Made by a program: the position numbers and the translations under genes. From assembly GCA_020974905.1 (NCBI GenBank), contig CP087563.1, positions 2,852,001 through 2,916,000 of the forward strand: a stretch of 64,000 bases of DNA. Direction: 5' to 3'. Source of the stretch: Planctomycetes bacterium syqfu (GTDB lineage: Bacteria > Planctomycetota > Phycisphaerae > Phycisphaerales > Phycisphaeraceae). Below the pieces are notes generated by a model. It was not told where the DNA came from. It saw only the letters and a program-made list of their open reading frames with translations, and made no database searches. Of this stretch, positions 1 to 9,048 are shown in pieces; positions within the stretch are counted from its first letter, which is position 1; each line of letters starts with the position of its first letter.

Positions 1-234
1 TACTTTGGCAAGGCCAAGTTTTGTCGCTGCCTTCCAGCGCGTGTGGCCAGCGATGATCACACCGTCCTCGTCTACGACGATGGGCTGCCGGAACCCAAAC
101 TCCGACAGCGATGCGGCAACAGCATCAACTGCTTTGTCATTCAAACGTGGGTTGCGCTCGTAGGGTTTGACGTCCTCAATGTTGCGAAACTCGACTTTGA
201 AATTGGAAGTGACGATGTCCTGAGTTGCGGTCAT
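1..234 (-). CDS. ParB-like nuclease domain protein, N-terminal part (cut by window edge)
   Basis: Reading the minus strand from the ATG at 234 gives 78 codons that run off the left edge. The product starts MTATQDIVTSNFKVEF and contains YERNPRLNDKAV followed by FGFRQPIVVDEDGVIIAGH. This is the N-terminal ParB/sulfiredoxin fold, with the conserved GH of the IIAGH motif near residue 65. In phages this domain often stands in front of a DNA methyltransferase, so the missing part may be a methylase; that is inference. AAGGA lies six bases before the ATG, which supports this start. It is the last gene seen in the leftward replication module, 484 bases beyond the primase gene. Confidence 0.8.
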   Translation of the reverse strand, partial: MTATQDIVTSNFKVEFRNIEDVKPYERNPRLNDKAVDAVAASLSEFGFRQPIVVDEDGVIIAGHTRWKAATKLGLAKV

Positions 235-717
235 AAAAGTCCTTAAAAATAGTGTTTTTTGTTTAAAAATGGTTTGCGGCGCGTTTTTCGGCAAGTCTGT
301 GTAATAGAGTGTCTGGTTCCCGCGACATCACAAAGGTGGTTGCCGGGAAGGAACCATGCCTGCTCGGCCCTGCTTGGCCCCTGGGGCCGCCTGCCGACAC
401 AGGCGGCGCAGGTCTACCTGCCGAGCCCGGACGCCACACACGCCATCCTGTGGCGATGTGTGTAGCCGGTGGCGACGAGTGATTGAAATGTGATTATTCC
501 CCAAACATACTTCACACCCCGCCCATACGCGCACACAGGTATGAAATACGTAATCGCGCGTATGTATACGGGAAAGAGAGAGAGAAGATGAGAATATATA
601 TAAATACAAGCGTTTTTTGCTCAAACTTCTTTCTCCCATCCCCTGTGAAAGATGGGGACAAGATGGAGAATGAATATTGAATTTCTGTAACAATTTCATA
701 GCTAATTTTCCCTTACT
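235..717. other. Non-coding gap between primase and ParB-domain gene
   Basis: I see no convincing gene in these 483 bases. Open frames on both strands have unlikely compositions and no ribosome binding site. Around 380-430 a GC-rich stretch contains short inverted repeats (CGCCTG and CAGGCG), and 580-615 is AT-rich and purine-rich. It may hold a promoter for the gene at 234, but nothing stands out enough to call. Confidence 0.5.
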
Positions 718-3006
718 TCACCCTTGTTCACGTCCGTTAAGGCGGTACACGAAACCGGTACGTCCTGATGTGGCAACCGGTTTGGAAGACACATCACCAC
801 GCTGAATGAGTGTTTCGATCAGGTCCTTGAAGTCCTTGGCTTTGATTTTCATCCGCTTTAGCAGAACACTGTGCGGCAGTTCGTTATTAGGGGACTCGCT
901 GAGCTTGCGAATGAGCTTGAGGCATTCTGCATGAAACGGATTCTCGGCAACGTAGCTGTCGGCCAGAAAGAGCTGACGCCTGGTCTGGTGCATGGCAAAT
1001 GCCTGAGCCCACAGCACGGCTTGCAGGCCGATCACAGGGTCTTCATGGTTTTCGCTGCATGCATAGATCAAGGCCAGCTTCTTGGCATTCTCATGGGTAC
1101 GTGACCAGGCGACTCGAGCAACCTCATCATTGCGTTGATCTGCTTGACGATATGAATCTTCAACATCCCGCTGAAATTCTGTTATCGCCTCCATGGCATC
1201 GGGACTGCATGGCACGACGCGCGGATCGGGATGAATCTCAAGAAGATTGCCTTTGCGTGTACAGGGCTGAAACTCCGACCACCAGCGTGCAATCTGGATG
1301 GTCGGCTCGGGCAGGTTGCGCGCACTTCCGGGGGTTTGGCCTTCACCACGCTTACCGATATCGACGATGATCAGTCTGGCAAAGAAGCCATTGGTGAGCA
1401 TGCGTTGAGATAACGACTCGTAGAAGTACTGTGGCGTGGCGGTGCCGAAGAGCGTCAGGTGCGGCTGATCGATGTGTGCCGCTTCCTTCTGACCGGCTTT
1501 GACACGTAGCGGGTACACATCGTTGGCGGAGGTGTAGAGCGTCAGCAGAATGTTGGGGATCGATTCACGTTTGTTTTCCCGGTCAAAGTTGATTTGCCGC
1601 AGTACACCGTCCATCTCATCGTTCTGAAACAGCATGGCAGGCGTACGGGCAAGGGCATCCTGAATGCCTTCGCCGCTGGCAAACTTGTCACCCAACGACG
1701 CCACTTGATTGATTTCAAACAGGATGCGTGAATTGACCTTGCGGGGAAAATCCTTTCCCGTCCCGCTGCTGGCCAGTGCAAGCAGGTAAATGTTCGGACG
1801 CAGGTCACCGGGATCACAGACCTTGCGACCACAAAGGAAAGATTGCAAAGCCATCGCACCGCAGAATGCCAGGCCGACGTTGGGATATGGCGCATTGGTC
1901 AGCGTAAAATCCATCAACTGGTTGACGAACCCAGGCACGTGAAACAGGTCTTCGGGAATCGGACCGGGGTCGGGAACATTCGTCGGCTTATCGACATTCA
2001 CTAATCGACAATCACTCATTTGGGCGATGATGCCAGTGATATCGGCTCCGTTGTCCATGTCTTCCAGAGAATCGCTACCGTAACCAAGTTCCCGCAAAGA
2101 TCGCGCAGCCGCTTCGAAATCACCGGTGTGATTAAGCAATGCAAACACGGCAAACGGAGAATAGGGACGCCCGGGCACAAACGGTGATGCATTGGTCGAA
2201 AAAACATGGAACACCCCATGCTTGAGTGAACCCGACCAACCGATGTCCTTGCCGGGTCGACGCCAGTATTCATTTTCACCGGGAATAGCCAACACCCAAC
2301 CGTGCTGCTTGAGTACTTCCCTTGGATCACCACGGTGGTTGTAATCATCCCCGGGCCTAAGAGAATTCTCTGAACGGTTTGCCGAAATGCCCGAAACGCG
2401 CGGGATATTCGGCATGGTTAGGTCGACAATGTCATATGAGTTTGGACCATTGAACACAGGTGGCCAGTATTCGTTGAGTTCCCATGCAGTTCGCAGCAAG
2501 GTATCACGTTGGGACTCAGTCAAAACAGGCAAGTCGCAAAAGTCCCCCTGCATCATTTCATAACCGGGTGTGGGCGCACACAGGAACAATCCACCTTCTC
2601 CACGGGTTTCGATGAGGGTTTGAACCTTGTCATCAACCTTGCGCTGGGCCAGCTTGATGTTGCCGCAGACGGGCGTGTCGCAACGGTAGATCACATGCAT
2701 ACCCCCGGAAGGTGTCGATTCAATCACCAGGTGATCACGCAGATCAGGATCAATACGATCCATCCAAGCAGGGAACAATTCACCACCCCCGTCAAAGTCG
2801 ATGATCTCCAGGTTGCCGGAGACTTGGCCGCAGATGATGCACATGGCATCGTTCCATGGCCACGCGTTGAGTTCGGCCGTCACTGGTAATCGTTGTTGGT
2901 ATTGTTTCCACTTGCCGATGGCGGGACGTTTTTCAGTACGTATGGCAGGCAGGACGGACATGCCTGCATCCAAGTAGTTTTGAGCAATAGGTAAAATTTC
3001 GGGCAT
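718..3006 (-). CDS. Phage-type primase-polymerase / helicase (prim-pol + DUF3987-like)
   Basis: A 762-residue replication protein. Residues about 8-165 form a bifunctional primase-polymerase domain: the metal-binding pair is D70 and D72 in IIDFDGG, the second motif is STPSGGMH ending at H104, and the third lies at ETRGEGGLFLCAPTPG (133-148). Residues about 360-690 resemble the DUF3987 helicase-like domain, with a P-loop ASSGTGKD at 412-419 and an acidic Walker-B-like AMLFQNDEMDG at 457-467. The last 70 residues look like a winged helix. Such fusions prime and unwind DNA at phage or plasmid origins. The start follows GGAG at a rather long spacing of 11. It sits downstream of the methylase and helicase genes in one leftward transcription unit. 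Confidence 0.85.
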   Translation of the reverse strand: MPEILPIAQNYLDAGMSVLPAIRTEKRPAIGKWKQYQQRLPVTAELNAWPWNDAMCIICGQVSGNLEIIDFDGGGELFPAWMDRIDPDLRDHLVIESTPSGGMHVIYRCDTPVCGNIKLAQRKVDDKVQTLIETRGEGGLFLCAPTPGYEMMQGDFCDLPVLTESQRDTLLRTAWELNEYWPPVFNGPNSYDIVDLTMPNIPRVSGISANRSENSLRPGDDYNHRGDPREVLKQHGWVLAIPGENEYWRRPGKDIGWSGSLKHGVFHVFSTNASPFVPGRPYSPFAVFALLNHTGDFEAAARSLRELGYGSDSLEDMDNGADITGIIAQMSDCRLVNVDKPTNVPDPGPIPEDLFHVPGFVNQLMDFTLTNAPYPNVGLAFCGAMALQSFLCGRKVCDPGDLRPNIYLLALASSGTGKDFPRKVNSRILFEINQVASLGDKFASGEGIQDALARTPAMLFQNDEMDGVLRQINFDRENKRESIPNILLTLYTSANDVYPLRVKAGQKEAAHIDQPHLTLFGTATPQYFYESLSQRMLTNGFFARLIIVDIGKRGEGQTPGSARNLPEPTIQIARWWSEFQPCTRKGNLLEIHPDPRVVPCSPDAMEAITEFQRDVEDSYRQADQRNDEVARVAWSRTHENAKKLALIYACSENHEDPVIGLQAVLWAQAFAMHQTRRQLFLADSYVAENPFHAECLKLIRKLSESPNNELPHSVLLKRMKIKAKDFKDLIETLIQRGDVSSKPVATSGRTGFVYRLNGREQG

Positions 3007-3057
3007 ATAAAGCTTGTCTCCATGAGGATGAGTGAATTGATATGCAATATTGAATAG

Positions 3058-3693
3058 TCAATGCGCGACGTAGCAGACATTGCCCAAGTCTTTGAATGCA
3101 GTGGTAAAGCCTGCTGTGTTGTCACCGAGATACAACACGGCCTGACCCTGCCTCGGCGTGACGGGTTTGACGGGATGCCAGAATTGCACACGTCCAATCG
3201 GCAAACACACTGCCGATGCGACAGACAGCAATGCCTGGAACCATTTTGTCTCCGTCGCGTTGTTGACCAGAACAACCGCCTGTGTGACATGGCCCGCCAG
3301 ATATTGCTCCACCAGCTTTTCGCAGAACTGCTGAATGAGTGTCCGGGTATACGGCGGATTCATAAACACGCGACCGAACCACGGCTGATCCAGTCCATCA
3401 TCTTCAACGGTGTAATATTGAGCAGCGTCAACGGCTTGGTTGGCTGCATGGCACGATGCCGGATCAAGATCAATCCGGCCCATCACCTCAGCAGCACGCT
3501 GGGAATAGACAGGTGGGGTGTACCATTCACTTGCAATTGGCGCATCCGCAAGAGCATGTTGAGTGACCGATTGACATGCTTGACGAATTTGTCGAGTTGT
3601 CGCATTTTTCGGCAACAAACGTGCAGCATGCACGATGATGTGTTTCGATGAAACGGAGTAGCTTGAGTTGTTTTTACAACTTGCAGTATGCAT
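3058..3693 (-). CDS. Phage DNA N-6-adenine methyltransferase (Dam family)
   Basis: A 211-residue protein whose C-terminal 170 residues match the phage Dam-type N6-adenine methyltransferase family: EWYTPP near residue 60, then DLDPAS, then MNPPY, the catalytic (D/N)PPY motif. The family methylates adenine and in phages may protect DNA from restriction. An open frame extends further upstream to 3825 but overlaps the helicase gene. The ATG at 3693 has GAAAGG six bases upstream and starts 10 bases after the helicase stop, so I prefer it. The next gene downstream is the primase, 51 bases away. Confidence 0.82.
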   Translation of the reverse strand: MHTASCKNNSSYSVSSKHIIVHAARLLPKNATTRQIRQACQSVTQHALADAPIASEWYTPPVYSQRAAEVMGRIDLDPASCHAANQAVDAAQYYTVEDDGLDQPWFGRVFMNPPYTRTLIQQFCEKLVEQYLAGHVTQAVVLVNNATETKWFQALLSVASAVCLPIGRVQFWHPVKPVTPRQGQAVLYLGDNTAGFTTAFKDLGNVCYVAH

Positions 3694-3703
3694 TGGTAAC
3701 CTT

Positions 3704-5440
3704 TCAAAAGGGAATGTCATCGTCATCGGGCCAGTTGTAATCCGGCTCGTCAGGAGCGTTGCCGGCAGCGACTGCCGTAGGGATTGCTCCAAGTTCGTAA
3801 CGGGTAATGCGATCAAATTTTTCACCGGTCACCGAGCGCACAGTGATGGTTAACGGTTGAGCCAACACACCGTTTTCGGCTAACTCGACGGCCTGTTCCA
3901 CGGTATCGGGCATGGGTTCGCTAGACCGGGCCTGCCACCAGGTGCTGGCTTTTTGCCAGGCATAACTGCCCTTGGGATGCGCGACACATATCCATTCGCT
4001 GTGGTATTCGTTAAATCCACAGCGGTAATCGACACGCAGTGTCTTGGGATGTTCCGGTGGCGCGCCACGTTTGGTGTGGATGCTGTAATAGACTGAACTG
4101 ACGTCGTAATCGGTTTCAGTTACTTCACCGGATAACACACCCGCCGTCGAGGCACTGCCGTCATGTTTTTCCCGCTCCGGCGGTGGAAACTCATGACCGC
4201 AGTCCGGGCAGATGCTGTAGGATGCATGGATCAATGCCTGGCAATTGGGACATTCTTTGGCCGGCGCTTCATTGCTGCCTTTGCGCTCCGATTTATCCTT
4301 GATCTGTAAAGCATCGACCGGACCATGCCGCAGGATGTTGCCACCGAAGTCCAACACGAGGCAGTTGGTTTTGTCGGGATGCAGTCGGAAGCCACGGCCA
4401 ACGGATTGATAAAACAAGCCCGGTGAATTGGTCGGACGCAGGAGCACAACGCAATCGATGATGGGCGCATCGAACCCGGTTGTCAGCACATTGACATTGA
4501 CCAGATATTTCAGATCACCATTCTTAAAATCGGTGAGTGTCTTGTCCCGTTCAAAGGGCAAGGTTTCACCGCAGACAAATCCACACTGGTGACCCAATTC
4601 CTCCAAAATGCGTTGCACATGCAAAGCGTGTTTGACACCTGCGGCAAAGATCAGCACCGAATGACGGTCACCCGTCTGCTCGAGGATTTCCCGGCAGGCC
4701 GAGTGGACGAGACCATCGTCATCCATCAGTGCTTCAACTTCACCGGCAATAAATTCGCCGGCTCGGATATGCAGGTTGGATGTATCAGCCTTACGACGCC
4801 CAGCCTTGGTGACAAGCGGGCAGAGATAACCCTGGGCTATCAATTCCCGGACACCAACTTCATAACACACATGATTCAACAGATGATCCGGAGCCGGACC
4901 ACAGATCGTCCCACTGGTCATGCGATACGGCGTGGCTGTCAATCCGATGAGCCGAACATTGGGATTCACTACCTTGGCGTCAGCCAAAAACTGCCGGTAC
5001 ATCCCTTCGCCACCGGAACCACCCGTCGGAATCATGTGTGCTTCATCGACCAGAATGATGTCAAAAGCATCCAGTTGAGCTGCACGTCGATAAACCGATT
5101 GAATCCCGGCCACGATGATCGCATGGTCGGTGTCCCGGCTTTTCAACCCCGCCGAGTAGCACCCGATCTGGTGCCACAGATCGGGTGCCATGACGTGGAG
5201 CTTATCGACGGCCTGCTCAATCAATTCCTTGACGTGCGCGAGAACCAGAACACGACCGTCCCACTTCTGCACAACGTCCCGGCAAATCGCACCTAGGCAC
5301 GCGGTCTTCCCCCCAGCTGTCGGGATGACAACACAGGGATTGTCATCCCGACAGCGCAGATGCTCATACACAGCATCAACTGCTTCTGCCTGGTACGGAC
5401 GCAAGGTGATCACAGGTTGTTTAGTGCAAACCTGTGTCAA
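3704..5440 (-). CDS. SF2 DEAD/DEAH-box helicase with C-terminal zinc ribbon
   Basis: A 578-residue superfamily 2 helicase. Visible motifs are LRPYQ near residue 14, Walker A PTAGGKT (40-46), DEAH (132-135), TATP (168-171) and the arginine-finger motif QSVGRGFR (345-352). A four-cysteine zinc ribbon follows (C397, C400, C411, C414), then about 160 residues I cannot assign. It probably unwinds or remodels DNA during phage replication. The start is set by translation signals: a TTG at 5440 overlaps the TGA stop of the upstream gene and is preceded by a near-perfect Shine-Dalgarno. An ATG at 5500 is also in frame but has no such site and overlaps its neighbour by 63 bases. Confidence 0.88.
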   Translation of the reverse strand: MTQVCTKQPVITLRPYQAEAVDAVYEHLRCRDDNPCVVIPTAGGKTACLGAICRDVVQKWDGRVLVLAHVKELIEQAVDKLHVMAPDLWHQIGCYSAGLKSRDTDHAIIVAGIQSVYRRAAQLDAFDIILVDEAHMIPTGGSGGEGMYRQFLADAKVVNPNVRLIGLTATPYRMTSGTICGPAPDHLLNHVCYEVGVRELIAQGYLCPLVTKAGRRKADTSNLHIRAGEFIAGEVEALMDDDGLVHSACREILEQTGDRHSVLIFAAGVKHALHVQRILEELGHQCGFVCGETLPFERDKTLTDFKNGDLKYLVNVNVLTTGFDAPIIDCVVLLRPTNSPGLFYQSVGRGFRLHPDKTNCLVLDFGGNILRHGPVDALQIKDKSERKGSNEAPAKECPNCQALIHASYSICPDCGHEFPPPEREKHDGSASTAGVLSGEVTETDYDVSSVYYSIHTKRGAPPEHPKTLRVDYRCGFNEYHSEWICVAHPKGSYAWQKASTWWQARSSEPMPDTVEQAVELAENGVLAQPLTITVRSVTGEKFDRITRYELGAIPTAVAAGNAPDEPDYNWPDDDDIPF

Positions 5441-6261
5441 TCGATCACCTCCTCGGGCAACATGAGTTGCTCGCTTGTCACCGAACGAAGGGCTGTGCAA
5501 TCATTTGAGAGTCCTTTCTGGGACCGGAAAATTCGATTCAGTTCAGATGCGACCTGGCGCATGTAGTCTTCGCCGTAGATGCTGATCATGCTCCGGGCCG
5601 CTTGGGTGGGATTTTTCAGGGGTAGCGAGATGGCCCGCATGGGAACGGGGGCGTTTTCGCTGTGACAGGCTTTGGGACGATAAGCGTTTTTGCCAAAATG
5701 CGGTGTCTTGGATTTCGATGCACGACCGATGTTGCCCGTTTTCATTTGAGCAATTGTGCCGTGCTTGGTTTTGTAAGTTCGCTTTTGTTGCTCCAATTCA
5801 GAATTTTTACTTGCACATTGGGCAAGTGATGCACGGTACCGTCGAATCGTTGTATTGCACACACCACATTGCCGGGCAATTTCTCTATTCGACCATTGGC
5901 CCCACTCTTCATCATCCAGCAGGGTTTGAATGGCTTTACGCTTATCCTCATTGGTCCGGCGCAGGCCATGCGTGGCATTGGCACCCACGGAATACAGAAT
6001 CGCATCACGGCGTGTGCCGTGGTGAATGTCAACGCAGATTGTTTCACGTTCGATACGCTTGCTGGCCCAATACCGATGAAAGCCATCAGCCAGCCAGTAG
6101 GTTGAACCGTCATGAAATACCGCTACAGGTGGCAGATCGACACCTTCGACGTACAGATCGGCATATTCGACCACCACAGCTTCATCAATGGCAACGCGCG
6201 GTTGCGTACCACCATCGATGCGGATCTGATCGAGCTTGAGTGTTTGGGTTTTAGTTGTCAT
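5437..6261 (-). CDS. ParB/Srx-domain DNA-binding protein
   Basis: A 274-residue protein. Residues about 5-85 have the ParB/sulfiredoxin fold, with QIRIDGGTQPRV at the start and WLADGFHRYWA in place of the usual GHHR-type motif. An ordered HTH follows around 120-150 (NREIARQCGVCNTTIRRYR), where a homeodomain-like helix-turn-helix is expected. The basic C-terminal half has no recognised domain. Related phage proteins are thought to act in partition or as sequence-specific replication or transcription factors; the role here is unknown. The ATG at 6261 overlaps the end of the RusA gene by 11 bases, and its Shine-Dalgarno is weak. The stop at 5437 overlaps the helicase start. Confidence 0.75.
   Translation of the reverse strand: MTTKTQTLKLDQIRIDGGTQPRVAIDEAVVVEYADLYVEGVDLPPVAVFHDGSTYWLADGFHRYWASKRIERETICVDIHHGTRRDAILYSVGANATHGLRRTNEDKRKAIQTLLDDEEWGQWSNREIARQCGVCNTTIRRYRASLAQCASKNSELEQQKRTYKTKHGTIAQMKTGNIGRASKSKTPHFGKNAYRPKACHSENAPVPMRAISLPLKNPTQAARSMISIYGEDYMRQVASELNRIFRSQKGLSNDCTALRSVTSEQLMLPEEVID
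5443..5453 (-). promoter_or_regulatory. Near-perfect Shine-Dalgarno fixing a TTG start
   Basis: The minus strand reads AGGAGGTGATC, complementary to 11 bases of the usual 16S rRNA 3' end. It lies inside the last codons of the ParB-HTH gene, six bases from GGAGGT to the TTG at 5440. It indicates translational coupling of the helicase to the upstream gene through the overlapping TTGA. Confidence 0.75.
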
Positions 6262-6664
6262 TGATGTATTCACTTTCAAGGCTGGGCATTGGATTGCCGC
6301 ATAACGGGCAACGATGAAGTGGGTAATCATGGATTCGCACAACAAGTTGCCCGTCGGGGATCGGGAGTCTGCGACGCGTGACAAGTAAATCCACTTGCGA
6401 ATCATCAAGATAGATGCCAGCGTGCTGCATCGAATCGAGTGAGGCTTTCTGAATGTTGTCCAGGTCACGTCTTCGCCGATCCGGTGGAAACGCATCCATC
6501 GCCACGGCTAAGCGACCGTCACGAGGTGGCTGGCCGCCCATGCCCTGACACTGTGTTTGAACTTGTTGGCGATACGCACGACCTTGACGACTGATGAGCG
6601 TTCTGCCCCGGAAGTGTCGCCAGTAATGATTCACCGAAGGTGGATAAGGTAAAACGAGTTCCAT
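6251..6664 (-). CDS. rusA: RusA-family Holliday junction resolvase
   Basis: A 137-residue protein. The start MELVLPYPPSVNHYWR is typical of RusA, the phage endonuclease that cuts Holliday junctions symmetrically as a dimer. The active-site region is clear: D67 and D69 in RRRDLDN, K73, D77 and D88 in YLDDSQV, at the spacing of the catalytic D70, D72, K76 and D91 of the Escherichia coli enzyme. It is slightly longer than the usual 120 residues and ends in a tail with one CPLC pair. The ATG at 6664 follows a G-rich site; an upstream in-frame ATG at 6688 is less likely. Confidence 0.88.
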   Translation of the reverse strand: MELVLPYPPSVNHYWRHFRGRTLISRQGRAYRQQVQTQCQGMGGQPPRDGRLAVAMDAFPPDRRRRDLDNIQKASLDSMQHAGIYLDDSQVDLLVTRRRLPIPDGQLVVRIHDYPLHRCPLCGNPMPSLESEYINDN

Positions 6665-6675
6665 GTGACACCCCC

Positions 6676-7152
6676 TTATCGCTTCCACGGTGCAGGACCA
6701 TCGGACACCGGTTTCTGTTGGGATTGGGTAGACGACGCGTTGGATGTGCCGGGAGATTGCCTGGACTCAAAACCCTTGATCTCGTTGGTCAGTTCGTCAT
6801 TGTCCGCCCGTTTTTTCAGCTTCACGTTGACCACAAGTGGCAAGTTGTGAAGATCGGTGCTGTCCTTGGGCTGCATAACATTGACCGCGCGGCAAATGGC
6901 TGACAGATCGCCACGAGCAATTTTCACTGCCGTCGCGTTGGGATTGTCCAGGTTCAAACGAGCCCACAGTTGCCTGCCCTGATAGGCGCCTTCCAGAATG
7001 CTTAGAGTGAGTTCCAGGTAGCTACCGCCCCCGGATTTTGTAGGTTTGGTTTCCGAGGCAGTGATCGCTGCCAAGTACTTGCCTGCCGGGATCGGTTCGA
7101 ATGCCGTATTGGGTTCGACATCGTTTGCGTTAAAGCCATTGAGATTGGCCAT
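6676..7152 (-). CDS. DUF669 family protein, probable recombination accessory
   Basis: A 158-residue protein whose start (NGFNANDVEPN, then FEPIPAGKYLAAI) and LELTLSILEGAYQGRQLWARLNL match the DUF669 family, found beside phage recombinases and often suggested to bind single-stranded DNA. The last 35 residues are rich in Ser, Gln and Pro and end PAPWKR, a tail resembling the disordered tails of single-strand binding proteins. Its place between a Sak4-like ATPase and RusA supports a role in recombination; the activity is inferred. GGAGG lies ten bases before the ATG. Confidence 0.75.
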   Translation of the reverse strand: MANLNGFNANDVEPNTAFEPIPAGKYLAAITASETKPTKSGGGSYLELTLSILEGAYQGRQLWARLNLDNPNATAVKIARGDLSAICRAVNVMQPKDSTDLHNLPLVVNVKLKKRADNDELTNEIKGFESRQSPGTSNASSTQSQQKPVSDGPAPWKR

Positions 7153-7211
7153 AGGGATATTCCTCCATCAATTAAAAAATGGTTGTTAACAAAAAGACTG
7201 TGTTTTATGGG

Positions 7212-8009
7212 TTAATGTTTGTGTTTGGTGGTTTGGTTGGACGTGGGCGTGTCGGCTTGCAGCATTGCCTCCATCAAGGCGTACCATGACAGTGGCAATT
7301 CCGTTGGCAGGTCATAACGATTCTTGGCGATGCATGCCGGGCTGCCAACACAACGCATCACACGCTCACCACCATCCTTACCCAAGCCGGATGCCAGAGT
7401 GCGATTGCGATTGAAACCAGCATCTTCGGTTTTGGTGATGATCTTGCGTGTTGCAAACAACACGGCATCGGCCCACTCAGTGATCACGGCATTGGCATGC
7501 TTGTGCAGACGCGGGGAAAAACGATCATACGCACCGACTTCGGGATCAGAGAAGGTTTCAACCTTGGCATGCGCCAACAGAATGATGCACATGTTTTGTT
7601 TAGTGCGTAACGTATCCAAGCCAGTAAGCAGCATGCGCCAGTGCGTTAAGGCATGGGTGTAACCACGAGCATAACCGCCGTCGACTTTCTCAATGCTGTT
7701 GACGCCGTAGTCCTTGCAGAGCCGGTCCCAGATCAGACGTTCGAGCCAGTCCAGTGAATCGATGATGACGGTCTGGTAGTCGTGTTCATCTTTGATCAAC
7801 GAGTCGATGGCATTGATCACATCGTCATACATCGTAGCCAGCGGAAAACTGGCACAATTGATCTGGTCCAGACCATCTTCGGTTTGGATGAAAATGGGAC
7901 TGGGTGCCTGCGATGCGGTGGTGGATTTACCGATGCCCTCGGTGCCGTAGAGAATGATGCGTGGGGGTGACTGACGTTTACCTGTGTGGATTTGTTGCAA
8001 TAGGGACAT
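7212..8009 (-). CDS. Sak4-like / AAA_24 phage recombination ATPase
   Basis: A 265-residue RecA-like ATPase with Walker A GTEGIGKST (22-30), IFIQTEDGLDQI just after it, and Walker B VIIDSLDW (81-88). This is the pattern of the AAA_24 phage nucleotide-binding proteins, which include the Sak4 single-strand annealing recombinases. It is probably the partner of the PD-(D/E)XK exonuclease encoded just upstream in the same transcription unit and of the DUF669 protein downstream. Alternatively it could be a helicase loader-like ATPase, but the neighbours favour recombination. Confidence 0.8.
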   Translation of the reverse strand: MSLLQQIHTGKRQSPPRIILYGTEGIGKSTTASQAPSPIFIQTEDGLDQINCASFPLATMYDDVINAIDSLIKDEHDYQTVIIDSLDWLERLIWDRLCKDYGVNSIEKVDGGYARGYTHALTHWRMLLTGLDTLRTKQNMCIILLAHAKVETFSDPEVGAYDRFSPRLHKHANAVITEWADAVLFATRKIITKTEDAGFNRNRTLASGLGKDGGERVMRCVGSPACIAKNRYDLPTELPLSWYALMEAMLQADTPTSNQTTKHKH

Positions 8010-8051
8010 GAATCAAATTCCTAGATATGATGATCGTGACCAATTCAAACA

Positions 8052-8106
8052 GTCGCCTGCTCCGAACTCCCCGCCCCATGAACAAATTGGGGTGGGGAGA
8101 GGCGAC
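8052..8106 (-). repeat. Strong intergenic inverted repeat
   Basis: Between the exonuclease stop and the Sak4-like start. Outer arms GTCGCCT (8052-8058) and AGGCGAC (8100-8106) are perfect complements. Inner arms CTCCCCGCCCCA (8067-8078) and TGGGGTGGGGAG (8088-8099) pair throughout with one G-T. No clear T-run follows on the minus strand, so it may be an attenuator or an mRNA processing or stability element rather than a simple terminator. Confidence 0.6.
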
Positions 8107-8132
8107 AATTCAATGAAGCACTTTTGATAGGG

Positions 8133-8939
8133 CTAGGCAGCGCTTAGTAGACGGATGTCTTCGTAACCGGTGGGCCAGTGATTGTGTTCGCGGCAGAGCA
8201 GTAATCGCTTGATGGCTGCCTGATTTTCCTGACGGGCCATATGCAGCGCTTCGTCACTGATCACCCAGACACCGCAGCGATAAGGTTCTTTTTTCTCAAC
8301 CGCCACGATATGAACCGGCACCAGCTCACCGATGACCTCGGCCAGCACCGCTTGGTAGAAAGCCAGTTGATTGATGTAACGATATTTTCGTGCATCCGAT
8401 TCGAACCAGGTCAGATCGTCGCAGGTCTTTAAATCCACCACGCCTTCGTACGGATGAAGCCAGTCATATCTGCATTGACATGACATACCGCAGTAATCCG
8501 CACGCAACACCCCTTCCGCCTTGCCGTAGAGCAGCAGGTCGACGGCCTTGTCATTCATACTCAGACCACTGGCCATGTTTTCGATCTGATCCAGGTCATC
8601 ATAATGAACGCCAGGTTTGCCCTGCCCTTCAGCCCAGTTGCGAAAGGCTTGGGTATCTTTGCCAAAGGGTTTGTCCGTTTTGGGATTGATTGGGCCACCC
8701 AGTGCAAACTGCGATTCATACGCATCGCGGCCCTCGAGAATGCGACAGTGTGTGGCTCTGCCGATCAGGTAAGCAGCCGTCTCCTTATTTACGATCAAGC
8801 CACTGTGCTTCTTGAAATGCAGCCAGGGACATTTGATAAAGTCGATCAACTGATGGCTGCTCAGATGATCCTTGGCTTGCGCATGATACTGCTCTGCCGG
8901 TTCGGTTTCGAGAATATTTAAGTCAATACTTAAATCCAT
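8133..8939 (-). CDS. PD-(D/E)XK phage exonuclease (DUF3799-like)
   Basis: A 268-residue nuclease of the RecE/lambda-exonuclease-like PD-(D/E)XK class. Visible active-site features are H64 in GRATHCRIL, D159 in CRYDWLHP, D169 and K171 in GVVDLKTC, and the QxxxY motif (Q191, Y195) in YINQLAFYQ. It should resect double-strand ends to give 3' single strands for the Sak4-like protein encoded next. The ATG at 8939 has GAGAGGA six bases upstream; ATG 8945 lies too close to that site. Confidence 0.83.
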   Translation of the reverse strand: MDLSIDLNILETEPAEQYHAQAKDHLSSHQLIDFIKCPWLHFKKHSGLIVNKETAAYLIGRATHCRILEGRDAYESQFALGGPINPKTDKPFGKDTQAFRNWAEGQGKPGVHYDDLDQIENMASGLSMNDKAVDLLLYGKAEGVLRADYCGMSCQCRYDWLHPYEGVVDLKTCDDLTWFESDARKYRYINQLAFYQAVLAEVIGELVPVHIVAVEKKEPYRCGVWVISDEALHMARQENQAAIKRLLLCREHNHWPTGYEDIRLLSAA

Positions 8940-9048
8940 TTCCATCCTCTCTGAGAAAATATGAAGCAAAATATGAAACCCTCCCACTTATTACATAACC
9001 GGCGCAGACGAAAACTGTCCACAAAATTGGAAGGTTGTGACAGTTTTT

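Noticed and set aside
328-699. Open frame of 123 codons on the minus strand
   Set aside because: Unlikely amino-acid composition, no ribosome binding site, and the plus strand has an equally poor overlapping frame.
4589-5296. Plus-strand open frame of 235 codons
   Set aside because: It lies entirely opposite the SF2 helicase gene, whose motifs are all clear; it is a shadow frame.
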